DNA of 64,000 bases, from contig CM034595.1 in assembly GCA_020091685.1 (NCBI GenBank), positions 40,100,232 to 40,164,231 on the forward strand, in the 5' to 3' direction. The notes under the pieces are model-generated. The model was not told the origin of the DNA. It was given only the letters and a program-made list of their open reading frames with translations, and did no database searches. Positions 21,036 through 31,805 of this stretch are shown piece by piece. The DNA comes from Lutjanus erythropterus (lineage: Eukaryota; Chordata; Actinopteri; Lutjaniformes; Lutjanidae). The position numbers and the translations under genes were made by a program. Within the stretch, counting starts at the first letter, position 1; each line of letters opens with the position of its first letter.

Positions 21036-22889
21036 TGTTGAAAAAGGGACATTCAGATTTCAGGAGTCTGTCCTGGTGAAATTAAGAGGAAATAAATTTT
21101 AAATTCCACCATCTCAAACAGACTGACACTGGGAGCAATTTTCTCTTTCAATGGTTCAATTCTTGGGAGACTTTTACATTTGCTGTTTGTTTCAAGGAGA
21201 TTTGGATGCTCTCCATCCGTCCCAGGAAGGAGAATTAGAGGCGGTGAGGCGGTCGCGGTGGATCCGTCGAGTTGTGGCAACCTTCCCCCCGCCGAGCGAA
21301 TGCCTGTGACAGCGCAAGTCCTATTTGGCTGACGAGCAGCGGGGAAGCAGGTGGGCAGGCTGAGGCTTATCTGCCAAAACAGCCGGGGTTACAGCACACC
21401 TCCCGCCGCAAGAACTGCCACGACTCAACGACCACAAGCAGAGAGAATGAGAGGGTAGCAACAGGAAGGGAGAGACAAGAGACCAGAGAGGAAGAGATAC
21501 GGTCGGCTCCGGGAGGAGATCAGAAAAACTGAAAAAAACAACAACTGGATAATCATTAGATCCTGTGAACTATAAGAAAGTGCCGTTTATACAGAATACA
21601 AGATGAGAATCAAAAGTGTCCGAAGCGGTAAGCCAGGAGTGGACTTTCTATCACAGTATTGTGCAATTTTATGTTACGATAACAATATTTATCAAGGTTA
21701 GGGCTGGGGATCTTTCTCAGCACTGGTTCCAATATGATACCAGATCCTGTAGTGATACTAAAACAATGTTTTTTTTCCAGTACCTTGGAGCAGAGGCTTT
21801 TAAAGTGGAAGGTTGGCCTCCAAACAGTTTCAGGGGAGGCTTAGTGAATGGAAATGAAAAAATAACACATTAGTTATTAAATAAGTTATCAAAAGAAGAT
21901 CACAGAACAGCCTAAATGCCTGTGACTTGATTCGAGAGATAGTTCAAAGATGCAGTAGTTTGGGGGAATTTTATTGTTTTTTGTTTCCCCCCACTTTCCC
22001 AGAGGCAGAAACGGATAAATGCCTTTGGACAGACCTTTTTTTTATGCATTTGGTGTAGTCTCAAGTTATGTGAAACAGTGATATTAGGCTATCCTGGCTC
22101 AACTGCTGAGTATCTGTGGGATCAAATAACATAATCATGTTTCTACATCCAGGAACTGAGTGTAACTAAGCAGGTAAGCTAAGACAGGGTTTCTTTTATC
22201 AAGCTTAGTGTCATTCTTTTAATTTTTAATGCATTTTAATGGTTATAGACAATCAGCTGTGCAAGAACTTTACCTAAATTAAATATTAAAACTTTTGTAA
22301 TTTCCTGATTAAGGTAAAGAAATGTCTGATCAAAGAAAGAAACCTTTCAAAAAAAATAGATGGGTGCTACCACTGGGCAATTTTGAAAAGGTTGCATATT
22401 GTGAGTTTTTCACTCAATATTAACATATAATAGTAAAACTGTTGGTGACTTTTTGTCAAAAGACTCTAAAATAAGCTCAGAAAATACTGTCACTTTACTG
22501 TAACAGTGTCTTAAAAGAATCACAAACCAAAGAGAGATGGAAAACAGAGAAAAAGAACAAAAGCAAAAAGGAGAAACAGGAAAAACCTCATGTGCTTTCT
22601 CTACCCGTCACCTAGAAATGACACCAGCCTCGTTCACCTGTATTTGCCCCTTGAAAATCTCAACCCTGCTGCAGCACACCGTCGTTCCACCGGGGGCATT
22701 GCACCATGCCCAAAATCATCTCCAGGGCTTCCAAAGTGCTGACTTAGCAGCGCCGGGCTCGCTGTCAGGGAGCTCTGCTGGGCTTTTGTGAAGAGGTGTG
22801 AATGCGAGATACCAGGTGTCACTTAAATTGAGACCTTGATATTGCCGTCTGAGTGAAACGAGAAAATTGTAGGGCAGATATGGCAACTT
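21036..22889. other. Non-coding; one hAT-type end near 21699
   Basis: At 21699 the sequence TAGGGCTGGGGATCTTTCTC and following (GATACCAGATCCTGTAGTGA) resembles the left part of teleost MITEs beginning TAGGGCTGGG. No right end was found. Frames of 84-86 codons (21272-21532, 21616-21873, 22537-22791) show no domain. The rest is unique. Confidence 0.35.
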
Positions 22890-23330
22890 TATACCAGCTT
22901 GGGGACAGCTGATTACACAGTGGGATAACTCTGATTGAAGCCCAAAACAAGGACTTCATCCACCCGCGGGTTTCATTAATGCACTCCCAAGTCACGTTTT
23001 CTTATACCACAGAGAGGGAAAAGCATTATCCAAACAGTTTAAAAAGAGGAAAGTGTCTGTCTCCAGTTTGCTCTGCTGCATATAAACAGAGGCTCCTCCT
23101 TCTGCAGTGTAACAACATTACAGCGGTCCCCCCTTCTGATTGATGAAAGTGCCATGTCTGCAAGCGCCTCTTTTACATAGCAGAGAGCCTCCCCTGGAGC
23201 CCGCAATTCATCATCTGACAGTGGGACGGCTGCATTCATCTTAATGCATTACAGACCCAAACAGGTCCGAGGTCACACACTGCTGCCATGAATCCCTCCA
23301 TCTGATTGTAAAAGGGGAGGAGAGATGAGA
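22890..23330. promoter_or_regulatory. Candidate conserved non-coding block
   Basis: Repeat-free sequence with even composition. Motif-like words include CAGCTGATTACAC (22907), GGTTTCATTAATGCACTCCC (22970), CTTCTGATTGATGAAAGTGC (23132) and CTTAATGCATTACAG (23239). TAAT cores and E-box-like CAGCTG cluster as in developmental enhancers. It is bounded on the right by a T15 run (23341-23355). Confidence 0.28.
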
Positions 23331-23340
23331 TCGCCAGGGA

Positions 23341-23355
23341 TTTTTTTTTTTTTTT
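23341..23355. repeat. T15 homopolymer
   Basis: Fifteen T in a row, followed by a short G-rich stretch. It may be the reverse-strand tail of an old retroposon, but no body is recognisable next to it. Confidence 0.7.
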
Positions 23356-23487
23356 AGTGGGGGCGCGGAGAGATATGAGGAGAACAATACTGTCAGTTTA
23401 ATGTTTGTATCACCTCACTAACAGAACCTGCATCAGGACAGGTCATCCATACAGCCTGTCCTGAGAGACTGGAATGTTTTCTCAATG

Positions 23488-23770
23488 TTAAAGGATAAAT
23501 CCGCCCTAAAAACCCTTTAACTCTGTGACAAATGACAGCACACTCTGCATTCCCGAGCCATCTTTGTTGTAAGACGTTCCAGCATTAAAGGGGGAACTCC
23601 ACCAACGTTACACATCGGCTTACAAGGCATGACGAGGATTAAACAGCAGGAAAAAATGCTGTATAACTTCTGCTGTGGCTCTGGAGGAGGTTTATCAAGT
23701 CTGATGATGAGTGTCAGAGTTACTCACTCAGAGAAAGCCTTAAAAGTAGCAGTGGAGTTGGGCAGACGAT
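23488..23770. mobile_element. Two adjoining TTAA-ended MITE ends
   Basis: TTAAAGGATAAATCCGCCC starts at 23488 and TTAAAGGGGGAACTCCACC at 23585. The second resembles a common teleost MITE start (TTAAAGGGTAACTCCACC). Its counterpart may be AGTGGAGTTGGGC near 23752, the inverse of AACTCCAC. The outer right end has lost TTAA. Limits and pairing are uncertain. Confidence 0.4.
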
Positions 23771-23839
23771 TACCATGAGGGGAGGGTCGATTGAAAAGAT
23801 AAATGGAGTATCTAGTTTTCATCAAGTTTGACCCATACT

Positions 23840-24235
23840 TGAGATAAGGCATGAAGCGATTACCTGTTTAACAATAAATCATGGTAAGTTTCAAGACAAT
23901 TAGTGTTACTGTTTCATTTTAATTATCATGAAAACTGTCTCTGCAGTAAATACTGTCCAGCATCAACCAAAGTTAGAGTCTGTCTCTGAGATGCAGGCGT
24001 GGCATGAAACATGGGTTTGACATTGCAAAATAACTGAGGGGTTTACAATAAAACACTTGGTGAAATGATTTCAGTGTGTGTATCAGTACTTTTTCAGCAC
24101 AACTTCTCAATAACATGATAATACTGACAAGAGTGCAGGCCACAACAATAAGGACTGCCTGCTTGCCTGAGGCAAGTAAAATGCCATGTCGGGCTAATGA
24201 ATCTAGCAACTTGCCTGCCTGACCAGACAAGTGGT
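23840..24235 (+). mobile_element. Old dispersed repeat, copy 1 (related to 24545-24905)
   Basis: The block TACAATAAAACACTTGGTGA followed by AATGATTTCAGTGTGTGT (24047-24083) recurs at 24564-24620 as TTCAATAAAA... and GATGATTTCAGTGTGTGT. Upstream, GGCATGAAGCGATTACC and ATCATGGTAAG resemble the other end of the same repeat. The tail 24130-24235 (CTGCCTGCTTGCCTGAGGCA and ACTTGCCTGCCTGACC) has internal GCCTG palindromes and may be a further insertion. Family unknown. Confidence 0.4.
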
Positions 24236-24465
24236 AAAAACAGAATTAATCTATTCTGTGATTTCTTCCTGCAAAAACAGCAGAAAATCCTGTTTTCAGC
24301 CTCTCAAATGTAGAGATTTCTCACTTATCTCAGTTTATTATCGCATTAAATTTGATATCTTTGGGTTTTGGACTGACAAAATGAGGCCTTTAAAGACGTC
24401 ATTTTGGACCTTGAAAAACTGGGATGGATGTTTTTTTGCTATTTTCTGACATTTTATAGACAGTG
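24236..24465 (-). mobile_element. Family A hAT MITE piece, reverse orientation
   Basis: It shares with the copy at 9531 the order TTTCAGC(CT/TTG)TCAAATGT, then TTTGATATCTTTGGGTTTTG (9531: TTTATCTTTAGTGTTGTG), AAATGAGGCCTTTAAAGACG and TTTTCTGACATTTTATAGAC. Both terminal repeats are missing. A minus-strand frame of 68 codons and a + frame of 72 codons cross it and are accidental. Confidence 0.6.
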
Positions 24466-24544
24466 AGTGAGTTTTGTTGTCATTTGATAACTGCAAAGTT
24501 AGCAAGCATAGCATGCAAAGTGGCTTTGATCCCACAGAGTACAT

Positions 24545-24905
24545 GATGCCTTTTCAAAAGGTTTTCAATAAAAAAAACAAAACAAAAAAAAAAAACAGTG
24601 AGATGATTTCAGTGTGTGTGGGAGTACCTTTTCAACATTTTCAGCCAGGGTCCAAAATGAACTTTTTTGTCCACCAGCCAAATGACTAGTGAATAATCAC
24701 ATTTTATCAGCCACTCAATACAGCAGCATTGTCTTGTTTTTGTTTGTGAGTGAAGCAAATCTACCAGGTGCTTGCATATTTCACTTGCATTTGGCTGGTG
24801 GCTAGAGCCAGTTTTCAGCACATTTTAACTGTACCGTGTTAAAAATGATGACCTTGATAACCCCGATCAGTATAATCATAATATGAAATGTTTACACCGT
24901 TTCAT
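24545..24905 (+). mobile_element. Old dispersed repeat, copy 2, split by a 166-bp MITE
   Basis: The left part (24560-24645) matches 24047-24108. The sequence resumes at 24820 with CATTTTAACTGTACCGTG and GATGACCTTGATAACC. The gap is filled by the element at 24646-24811, whose insertion duplicated TTTTCAGC. The repeat must therefore be older than the insert. Family not known. Confidence 0.5.
24646..24811. mobile_element. 166-bp palindromic MITE with perfect 8-bp target-site duplication
   Basis: Perfect direct repeats TTTTCAGC flank it (24638-24645 and 24812-24819). Inside, perfect 14-bp inverted arms CCACCAGCCAAATG (24671-24684) and CATTTGGCTGGTGG (24788-24801) can form a long stem. The element starts CAGGGTCCAAAATG and ends CTAGAGCCAG. 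An 8-bp TSD and a CAGGG start point to hAT. It has no coding capacity and sits inside an older repeat. Confidence 0.85.
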
Positions 24906-25023
24906 CTCTACAAGGGATTAAAAAGTCGGGATACCTTTTGGTCACATTTGCTTTGATTTTCACAAATCTTGTTTTAAATCTGTCTCCCCAAGTGTGAGAC
25001 TAAATCACTGGAGTAACCCTTTA
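24906..25023 (-). mobile_element. End of a TTAA-type MITE
   Basis: Read on the minus strand from 25023 it begins TTAAAGGGTTACTCCAGTGA, close to the familiar teleost TTAAAGGGTAACTCCA start and to the end seen at 23585. The partner end was not found; limits are approximate. Confidence 0.4.
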
Positions 25024-25328
25024 ATGTTCCAGCAGATGAATCAGCAACCCGGCATCACATTGCCATTTTTCCAGCACAGCGTTTCAGACCTGAGAACAGA
25101 CGGGGGGTGGAGAACCATGAAGGAGCACAGATTTTACCCATTTTCTTTCACTGCTGCTAACATTTGACCATGTCAAAATCTTGCTGCTGGACGCAGAGCG
25201 GACTGCTGCGTGACTCTGGTGAGAGCCATGCAGGATCAGTGGAAGTCGCTGTGATTGTCGTCTCCCTGTCCGAAGCGCCTTCCATGATTATATATATATA
25301 TATACTTCACAACATAACAAACATGCCT
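25024..25328. other. Non-coding; short (TA)8 repeat
   Basis: Unique sequence with a TA dinucleotide run at 25289-25304. Confidence 0.5.
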
Positions 25329-25329
25329 T

Positions 25330-25575
25330 TAAGATAAGATGAGCTTTATTGATCCCACACAGGGGAAATTTGCATGTTACAGCAGCTCAAATAGTACAGA
25401 TAGAAAAGGGAGTGAGTTAGAATAAAGATAAAACAGAAAAAATACAGCTCAGATAAAGTACTAAATCTGACAAAACTATACACTCAAGACTATTTACACC
25501 TTTCACATATATATGTGGAAGTGTATGGATATAGGGGTATAAATTGATAGTTATGCAGGATATTGCACACAGGTT
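25330..25575. mobile_element. Teleost dispersed repeat with a TTTATTGATCCC core
   Basis: The stretch AAGATAAGATGAGCTTTATT, then GATCCCACACAGGGGAAATT, GTTACAGCAGCTCAAA, AATAAAGATAAAACAG and a TATAGGGGTATAAATTG to ATTGCACACAG finish, is a very common teleost dispersed sequence. I know it as a retroposon 3' tail (LINE- or SINE-derived) but cannot name the family. No coding remnant is present. Limits are approximate. Confidence 0.55.
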
Positions 25576-27475
25576 TTAATACACACATGGTGTGTAGCAT
25601 TAAAATTAAAAGATAAAACAATGTACACAGTGTTGCCTTGCAAAGACAGACTGAACTGTTAAACTGTTTATACTCACACTGACTATAGGACCTTGATTGA
25701 AACCAAATTTATGCTCATTATCTGAAGTTGTTGCATCAAAAGAGTAAATTACGACCTTAATTAACAAACACAAGGAGATGACATCAAACAATGTTGGAGG
25801 ATAAGTTTTCTCAGTCACACTTTGTATGTAGCTCAGGCCTGTGATGCATCATAAGCACATTTGTGGGACAAAATGCATTTGTAACGCTTTATAAAAATAT
25901 TTCTAAATGCTTAAAATAATGCATGACAACTAATAACAAGGTTTCTAAAGTATTATGTGGCAGAAATAATTTATTATAAATTCAGCATTCATAATCAGAT
26001 GTCTTATAAATAGCAACAGCATGCTAAACATCTGACTTTGTGAGCGTTGCACTGCATCAAGTTATTAGTAACTGTATTACAACACAATTATGAGGACTTA
26101 TGAGCAGTATTTGCTGGCTGTTTTTTCTTATGAATGTGCTTATAATGCAATATAGACATGATGTGATAAAGATTTTACTTTGATACATATAGGCTGCTCT
26201 ACAGGCACGCTCTCTCCTAATAAACAGCTGAATCCACGACAAACCTCTGACCCTTTCTTTTGTCGTGGCCTACATCAAAATCTGTTATGAAGAGGTTTAA
26301 AAGTGGAAGGGGAGAAGAGGTCAACATCTTAAGGAGCACTCTGGAAGCAGATGATTGTAGAATAAGTGAGAGAGTAATAATTGAAAGTGTGTGAAAGGGC
26401 TAAAAGGTCACAATATCATATCCTTAAAAACAAGCCACGCTTCTCTTCTGCAATGCGGACTTTCGATTCACGACATTTCCCCAATGTCAAACTCTCAATC
26501 ACAACTCCGAAGCTGTACAAAGTGCAACTGTCTGCGGGAAATTAAAAAAACGAAGGTGCGATGAGAAAATGTCTTGACTGAAATTAATTCTACTCCTCAA
26601 AACTATTTCTTGACATTCCTTCAGTTTAGTTTTTTTATGACTCTGCAGAGCACGTACGAGGTAAACTGTGCAGTGAGCTCGATAGTTTGAAGACAGATCT
26701 GAAGCCTACACACTACTTATAAAACACAAGAAGATGTCAAGATGTCAGAGATGTGGGGAATCGAGCAGAAATTGCTGCCTTAAGAAGTATACTTATGCGA
26801 ACAATCTTTAGGAAAGGGAAATTACCATGACGGGTATAATCAAATTAACTCAGCGGTCGTCTGTAGGACACTACACAGCCTTACCGTCCTCGCTACCTAT
26901 GGCACTGAATAACAAGGACACTAAAGCAAAGTGTTTGCCTCAGCAAGTGAGCAAATACTTCTTTATTTTCTTGCTTTGCCTGCTTTTCTTGGCAGTTCGG
27001 TGGGGGTAATTGGCATGCAAGCTTCAGCAGGGCGGTTAGATGAGCCAGGTCCCGAGCTCAGGCACAAAGCACAACGGCTCCGCTGTGCCCACAAAATTAG
27101 TTTAAAGCTGTGATTCAGCAACAGGCTGAGACCTGTACAGTGCCACCGATGCCATCCATCACTGCAAATCCATTTCTCTGGCAGAACAACTGAGCCACAC
27201 CATCACCCCCCCGCCTCCCACACACAGAACAGCACAGCGGCAGGTAGAGAGTAATTCAGAAGAGATGGGGCTCTACCCATACAGGCTTTTAAGCACTGTA
27301 ATAATGCACATGTTTTGGGGCTTGACTCGCTCATATATTTTACAATTGTTCTGGATATTTAAATTTAACCATCTTCATGCCTGGAAATTGTTTTTGTTTG
27401 CTTCAAACATTTATCTTTGTCAAGGTGAAAAAACATTCTGCTACACCTGTTTAGATTAAAAACCATTCAGTTAAC
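25576..27475. other. Non-coding, mostly unique
   Basis: No transposon ends, coding exons or RNA genes were recognised. The part around 26820-27060 has even composition and could hold regulatory sequence, but there is nothing specific to cite. Confidence 0.35.
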
Positions 27476-27717
27476 TAGGAATGCACTATCCCCCCTTTTT
27501 ATCTCCCAAAATTGATTCTGACATATAAACCTGGGAAACGCGAGACATCGATCTGATATCAGTGTTAAAGATTGTTTCTGTATCTGTGAAGTAACAGGAG
27601 GCTGTAGCTCAGGATTAACCACGGTGTTTTACACGAACAAAGACCACCCACAGTAACAACAAAATATCAGTACGGTCGAGGAAGAAGAAAAATTAAAATA
27701 AGCTTTCCCTTTCAATT
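27476..27717 (+). mobile_element. hAT-type left end, truncated
   Basis: TAGGAATGCACTATCC at 27476, then AAATTGATTCTGACATATAA and GACATCGATCTGATATCAGT, follow the order of the teleost TAGGGATGCACCGATA repeats. The flank is CAGTTAAC. No right end was found, and it stops at the target site of the next element (27718). Confidence 0.45.
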
Positions 27718-27725
27718 ACTAAAAC

Positions 27726-28345
27726 TAGAAATGTTTTGATACGATTTTTTCCTTCTCGACACCAATGCTTGAACTTTGCGCATCCGCCTGCAAAACATCA
27801 TTGAGTTCAATTCACTTGTTAAAACAGTCGGTTCCCAAACACAAAAAAGACAACTCTCCGGCTTTTGCCGCAGATCCCCACGAAAACAAACCAAATCAGG
27901 AAATTAAAAATGAAATGAAAACGTCTGTGCCTGCAGAGATTGTGCACGACATCTCTCTATCTATTTTAAATTAAAAATAGGTTGAAATTAGCTTTCGATT
28001 TCAACAGTTGAAATCAATTATCTACCAGTGTTTTATTTTTCTTTCCACCCCCGCCTACTCACAGCCTGCAGTCTGAACACTTGAACACACTTGATACCAT
28101 ATAGACTTTTTAAAGAAGACTTTGAAAATGCAAATGACAGGGCGTAAAACCGGTGGTCTGTTGATCTTTGCAAATCAATAATTTTGCCGAGGTAAAGTTG
28201 GTGTTTCTCTCCTCCTCTGACTGTAATCTGTGGCATACGTGACACTGCAGGGAAGCAGCAAGGTCCCTTTTGAGGACTAAAGACTGCATTTTAGGCCATA
28301 TTGGAGGCATTTTCCGATATTGATATCCGTATCGGAACAACTCTA
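27726..28345. mobile_element. 620-bp hAT-like element with perfect 8-bp target-site duplication
   Basis: Perfect direct repeats ACTAAAAC lie at 27718-27725 and 28346-28353. The ends TAGAAATGTTTTGATACG and, on the minus strand, TAGAGTTGTTCCGATACG match at 14 of 18 positions. The TAGAGTTGTTCCGATAC end is common in teleost hAT MITEs. Minus-strand frames of 70 and 76 codons (28033-28340) are open but show no transposase motif, so the element is non-autonomous. It may lie inside the older fragment that begins at 27476. Confidence 0.87.
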
Positions 28346-28353
28346 ACTAAAAC

Positions 28354-29789
28354 TATTTTAATGTCGCTATAGTGGGAAAGAAACTTGAATCATATCAATG
28401 GCAGCTCAGGTGAAAACCAGACCTGATATATCAGCTGGTCTGAACCATACTGAAGACGTGAAATGAGCATGAAGGTCAAGATTGAATAACCACCGTTCAA
28501 CTATGTGAGTGAGTCAACGCTGACGGGAGACTAAGACAATGGCTCAGATAAGGGGATGGAGTGGAGGAAGGTGGGGGTGCCGGCTGATCGAATCTTCTCA
28601 TTAACTTTGCCTGGGCCTGGAGAGAGCTAGAAGAGGAGGAGGGTGAAAGGGAGGGAGGGTGGATCGGTTTAATGAAGACTCCTGCCGCGAGGGTTCGTCT
28701 CGCCTACTGTGCGGCCCTGTGAATAAGCCTGGCAGACAGATGGGCTGAGGAATTGATCAGTAGAGACGATCCACAGAGACCTGCACAGACTCAGAGGCTG
28801 TGTTTTAGTTGAGGTGGAGTACACAATCAAGGATATCAAAGACGATGAAATGCCAGTGGAATTTACTACCAGTGGGAGAAAACTCCACCTACAGTAAACA
28901 CACAGAGGCACTCGATCTAAATTGGAGCTTCATTTGAACTGACGGCGAGGGAGGAGCCCCAAACTTCAAAACCGAACCAGTCGTGCTTATTATTTATCAG
29001 AAAGGCTCGTTCTGAAGGGTTAGAGAGAGGACTGCTGAATCAGTCCTTGAAAGACATGCCCGGACCGCTGATTCTGAAGCCGCAGACATCTAGAAAGGGA
29101 GGCTATTTGGTATCTTGGCCCCTTGTCTCTCCGCTGTCCTTCTGAGAGCTGTCCCACTTTCAGCCCAGGCTCTGTGTGGCATCTATCTTTCACACGAGTG
29201 ACAACGCCCCCCCCCAACCCCGTGCTGCCACTCTCATTTTCATCGTCTATTGTTCCAGGCTCAGAGATTCAGCCCGGCACAGCAAGCTCTGCAATTCTGT
29301 CATCTCCACAAGCTCAATACTTGCCTGCACTACTGATAAGCAGCCAAACACTGAGGTGATGAATAAATCACAATACAGCATATACACACTTACTGACGCC
29401 AGGAGGAGGCCTGTTTATTTGGTGTGTTCCTGGTTATTTTGGATAATTCTGAGTCAAATCTGGTGTACAGATTCATGCTGTATCATTTGGATGAGGTTTA
29501 AAAATGACTGCTATGACTAATATTGCGTGCATCACTCTTTCCCTAAGTGTTATCCACACTGAAACACACTGAACAAAGAAAAATATGTCAGCTGTCTCAT
29601 GTAATAAAAATTATTTGCATCAATCAGGGTTCAGCATCAGTGTTTTTTTTTTCCAAAGGCCCAGTCAGGAAAGTGGGTCAGAGACCTACATGCAGTCATT
29701 TTGTTCTTATGTACCCTGTGCAAATTGTTTCATTTATTAGTGGTTATCAAATAACAACAGAGTCTTAAGTTAATTGTCATGTTTAATCT
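28354..29789. other. Non-coding; purine-rich patch and C9 run
   Basis: The + strand is purine-rich at 28550-28665 (GAAAGGGAGGGAGGGTGGA near 28646). A run of nine C occurs near 29209. Frames of 80-114 codons (28669-28911, 29123-29520) lack family resemblance. No transposon end was recognised. Confidence 0.35.
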
Positions 29790-29990
29790 AGGCTGCAACA
29801 GCTATAAAATGTCAGAAAATAGTGATTAATGTTGATTCCAGTTATTCCAGTTAAGTACAAGATGTCTTTAAGTGTCCCGTTTTATCAGTAAAATACCCAA
29901 AGATATTCAGTTTAATATGAGAATAAATTAAATTAAAACAAATTTCCATATGTGAGAGGCTAAAACAGCATTCTTCCAAGAAAACCTACT
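29790..29990 (+). mobile_element. Family A hAT MITE fragment
   Basis: It begins TAGGCTGCAACAGCTATAAA, then ATGTCAGAAAATAGTGATTA, CCCAAAGATATTCAGTTTAA and GTGAGAGGCTAAAACAG. This is the forward order of the family whose reverse form is at 9531. Relative to the start, the 5' block between CTGCAAC and CTATAAAATGTC is deleted. The right end is lost. Confidence 0.6.
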
Positions 29991-30929
29991 TTAACCCTTA
30001 CTTGTTTTCTCAAAATAATTTAACAGTATAACTTTTTACCCCTTACCTGGTCAGGGCAAATTGCATGGCACTTTAGTGGGTAATCATCATTTTGAGCCCT
30101 GTGGCAAGTCCTTTTCATGTACAGTCCTCAACACATTTATGGTCAACAATGAGCATATTTTAGATACATAAACCAACCAGTGCAAATTTTGTCAATTTTG
30201 TCTTTCTGAGCTCTAAATAGGGCCAGAAACTCCTCAGGCCTCTTTTTCATTCTTCTTTTTGTTCTCACATCTCAGGAATGGTTCTCTACTTTTAATACTT
30301 TAATTGCTCCTGCTAAAAAAAAAGGTTGACACATCATTTTTAGGCCAAAGTTATAACTCAAGAGAGTAGCATGTGTACCAACAGAGAACAATAATGTCCT
30401 CTACAGAACAACCATACACGCTGCCTTTGTTGTCTGTAATTTTCTCTCAGTTTCTTTCTGCTTGTCAACAACTCCTTGTGCTCAGACACAAAATTATCAG
30501 CTGCTGGTGGACAGCGGTGATGGACAGTGAGCGACTACGGGCAGTGAGTGAATACAGATGGTTTTATTGGTTGCAGAAATAAAACAGGCTCCATATAAAA
30601 ACATAAAACGCAAGGGTCTGTATGTTTGTATGGGATTTTAGAAATATTTTGTGTGGAAACTTGGCATTTAGGACATGTCTAAAAATTTGTTTTATGATGT
30701 CTGCTCTGTAGGAAATAGCAGCGAGAAAGTAACCAAATGCCAGATTCCTCCACTGTATTTTCACATATGACAAAAGTGAGTCATCTACAAAAGCCTCATT
30801 TCTGAGCAGAATTCTTCGGCACACTTGTTTCCACACGAAGCAGCAGCACTTTAGAGCTTGAAATCTATCGAGTACGGATTCCTGTTAAATCAGTCATGCC
30901 AAATTTTGGCACTTGACAGTTAGATTATA
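29991..30929. other. Non-coding, nothing certain
   Basis: AT-rich. A 90-codon minus frame (30564-30836) shows no domain. This stretch may contain decayed upstream parts of the hAT element that follows, but no left end was found. Confidence 0.35.
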
Positions 30930-31443
30930 GAGAGAATGCAGAGAGAAAGAGAGGAGCGAAACTATGTCTGCCCTGCAGCTCGTTCCAAGTCACAGTGAGA
31001 CAAGGCAATGGTGAGTCAAAAGCGGTTGCAAGTGTGGTTGCACTTTTGATGCAGACACTCACTGCAATATCTGTAATGCAAATTGCAAAGCTGGCAAGGG
31101 CAACACCTCTAACCTGTGGAAACATCTGGTTAAACACAAAATAGTCTCCGTCTAAAAGCTGAAAAGTGCACTGTGTTTGATGAAAGTCAATTTCTGCACA
31201 GCAGCCAATGCTAGGGTTAGCACGTCTGCAGCTACCAATGAAGAAGTTGAACTCTCATGGACGATGACACTTTAAGTGAGTCATCAACAAGTCATTAACA
31301 TTTTTAAGTGATTAATTAACTAGTGGGATAACGTCTTGGCTAACATTAGCTTAGCATTTTCAATAATAATGTTGAAATTTTGACTTATTTTTTTTTTTAG
31401 GACTGAAATGTGAATGTTCAAATGTGAATGATACCCAACCTTA
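30930..31443 (+). mobile_element. Broken hAT transposon: BED zinc-finger exon and right terminus
   Basis: From 31063 one frame reads CNICNANCKAGKGNTSNLWK, then HLVKHK. The pairs C-x2-C (codons at 31063 and 31072) and H-x3-H (31123 and 31135) around GNTSNL are the BED zinc finger at the N-terminus of hAT transposases, which binds DNA. Just upstream, QVWLHF lies in another phase and fits the usual VW..F start, so one frameshift separates them. Downstream the same frame gives CTVFDES and, after stops, MDDDTLSESSTSH. The right end AATGATACCCAACCTTA (to 31443) is a hAT-type terminus. The left end and the catalytic part are missing. Confidence 0.72.
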
Positions 31444-31630
31444 GTAGCATGAGTAGAAACTATAACTGTGGCAGAATAAAATATAAACAAGCACAAATTC
31501 TCAATAGCTGCAACCAGTTATTGTGGTGTACATACATGTATGCATCCATGGGTGTACGCATTCATACACGCACACCCACTTGACCTCCGTAGTTAGTGTG
31601 TAGTGGTAGTGTGTCACACCAATGGAAAAA
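31444..31630. other. Non-coding, nothing recognised
   Basis: Short unique stretch between two repeats. Confidence 0.4.
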
Positions 31631-31805
31631 GGGACTCTCTGCCAAATCTGGTGACGTCTCCCGAGGCTCTACAACAAATGGTTCATGAGGTATGATAGAG
31701 GGCGTGACCAAAGTACGGGGTTGTGGTTAACTCGCATCACTGAAACAGGAACTCTGACCAATGATGTCTCCCACAAGAGTCTACGACTAACGGTTCATGG
31801 GTTTG
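31631..31805. repeat. Diverged 116-bp tandem duplication
   Basis: GGACTCTCTGCCAA...GACGTCTCCCGAGGCTCTAC with AAATGGTTCATG (31632-31690) is repeated 116 bp later as GAACTCTGACCAA...GATGTCTCCCACAAGAGTCTA with TAACGGTTCATG (31748-31801). The copies differ by substitutions and small gaps. Possibly part of a longer dispersed repeat running to about 32000. Confidence 0.6.

Noticed and set aside
30366-30373. GTAGCATG, identical to the 8 bp after the hAT right end at 31443 (31444-31451), as a possible target duplication
   Set aside because: The sequence after it (TGTACCAACAGAG) does not resemble the inverse of the right end (TAAGGTTGGGTATC). One 8-mer match within 1.1 kb is plausible by chance.
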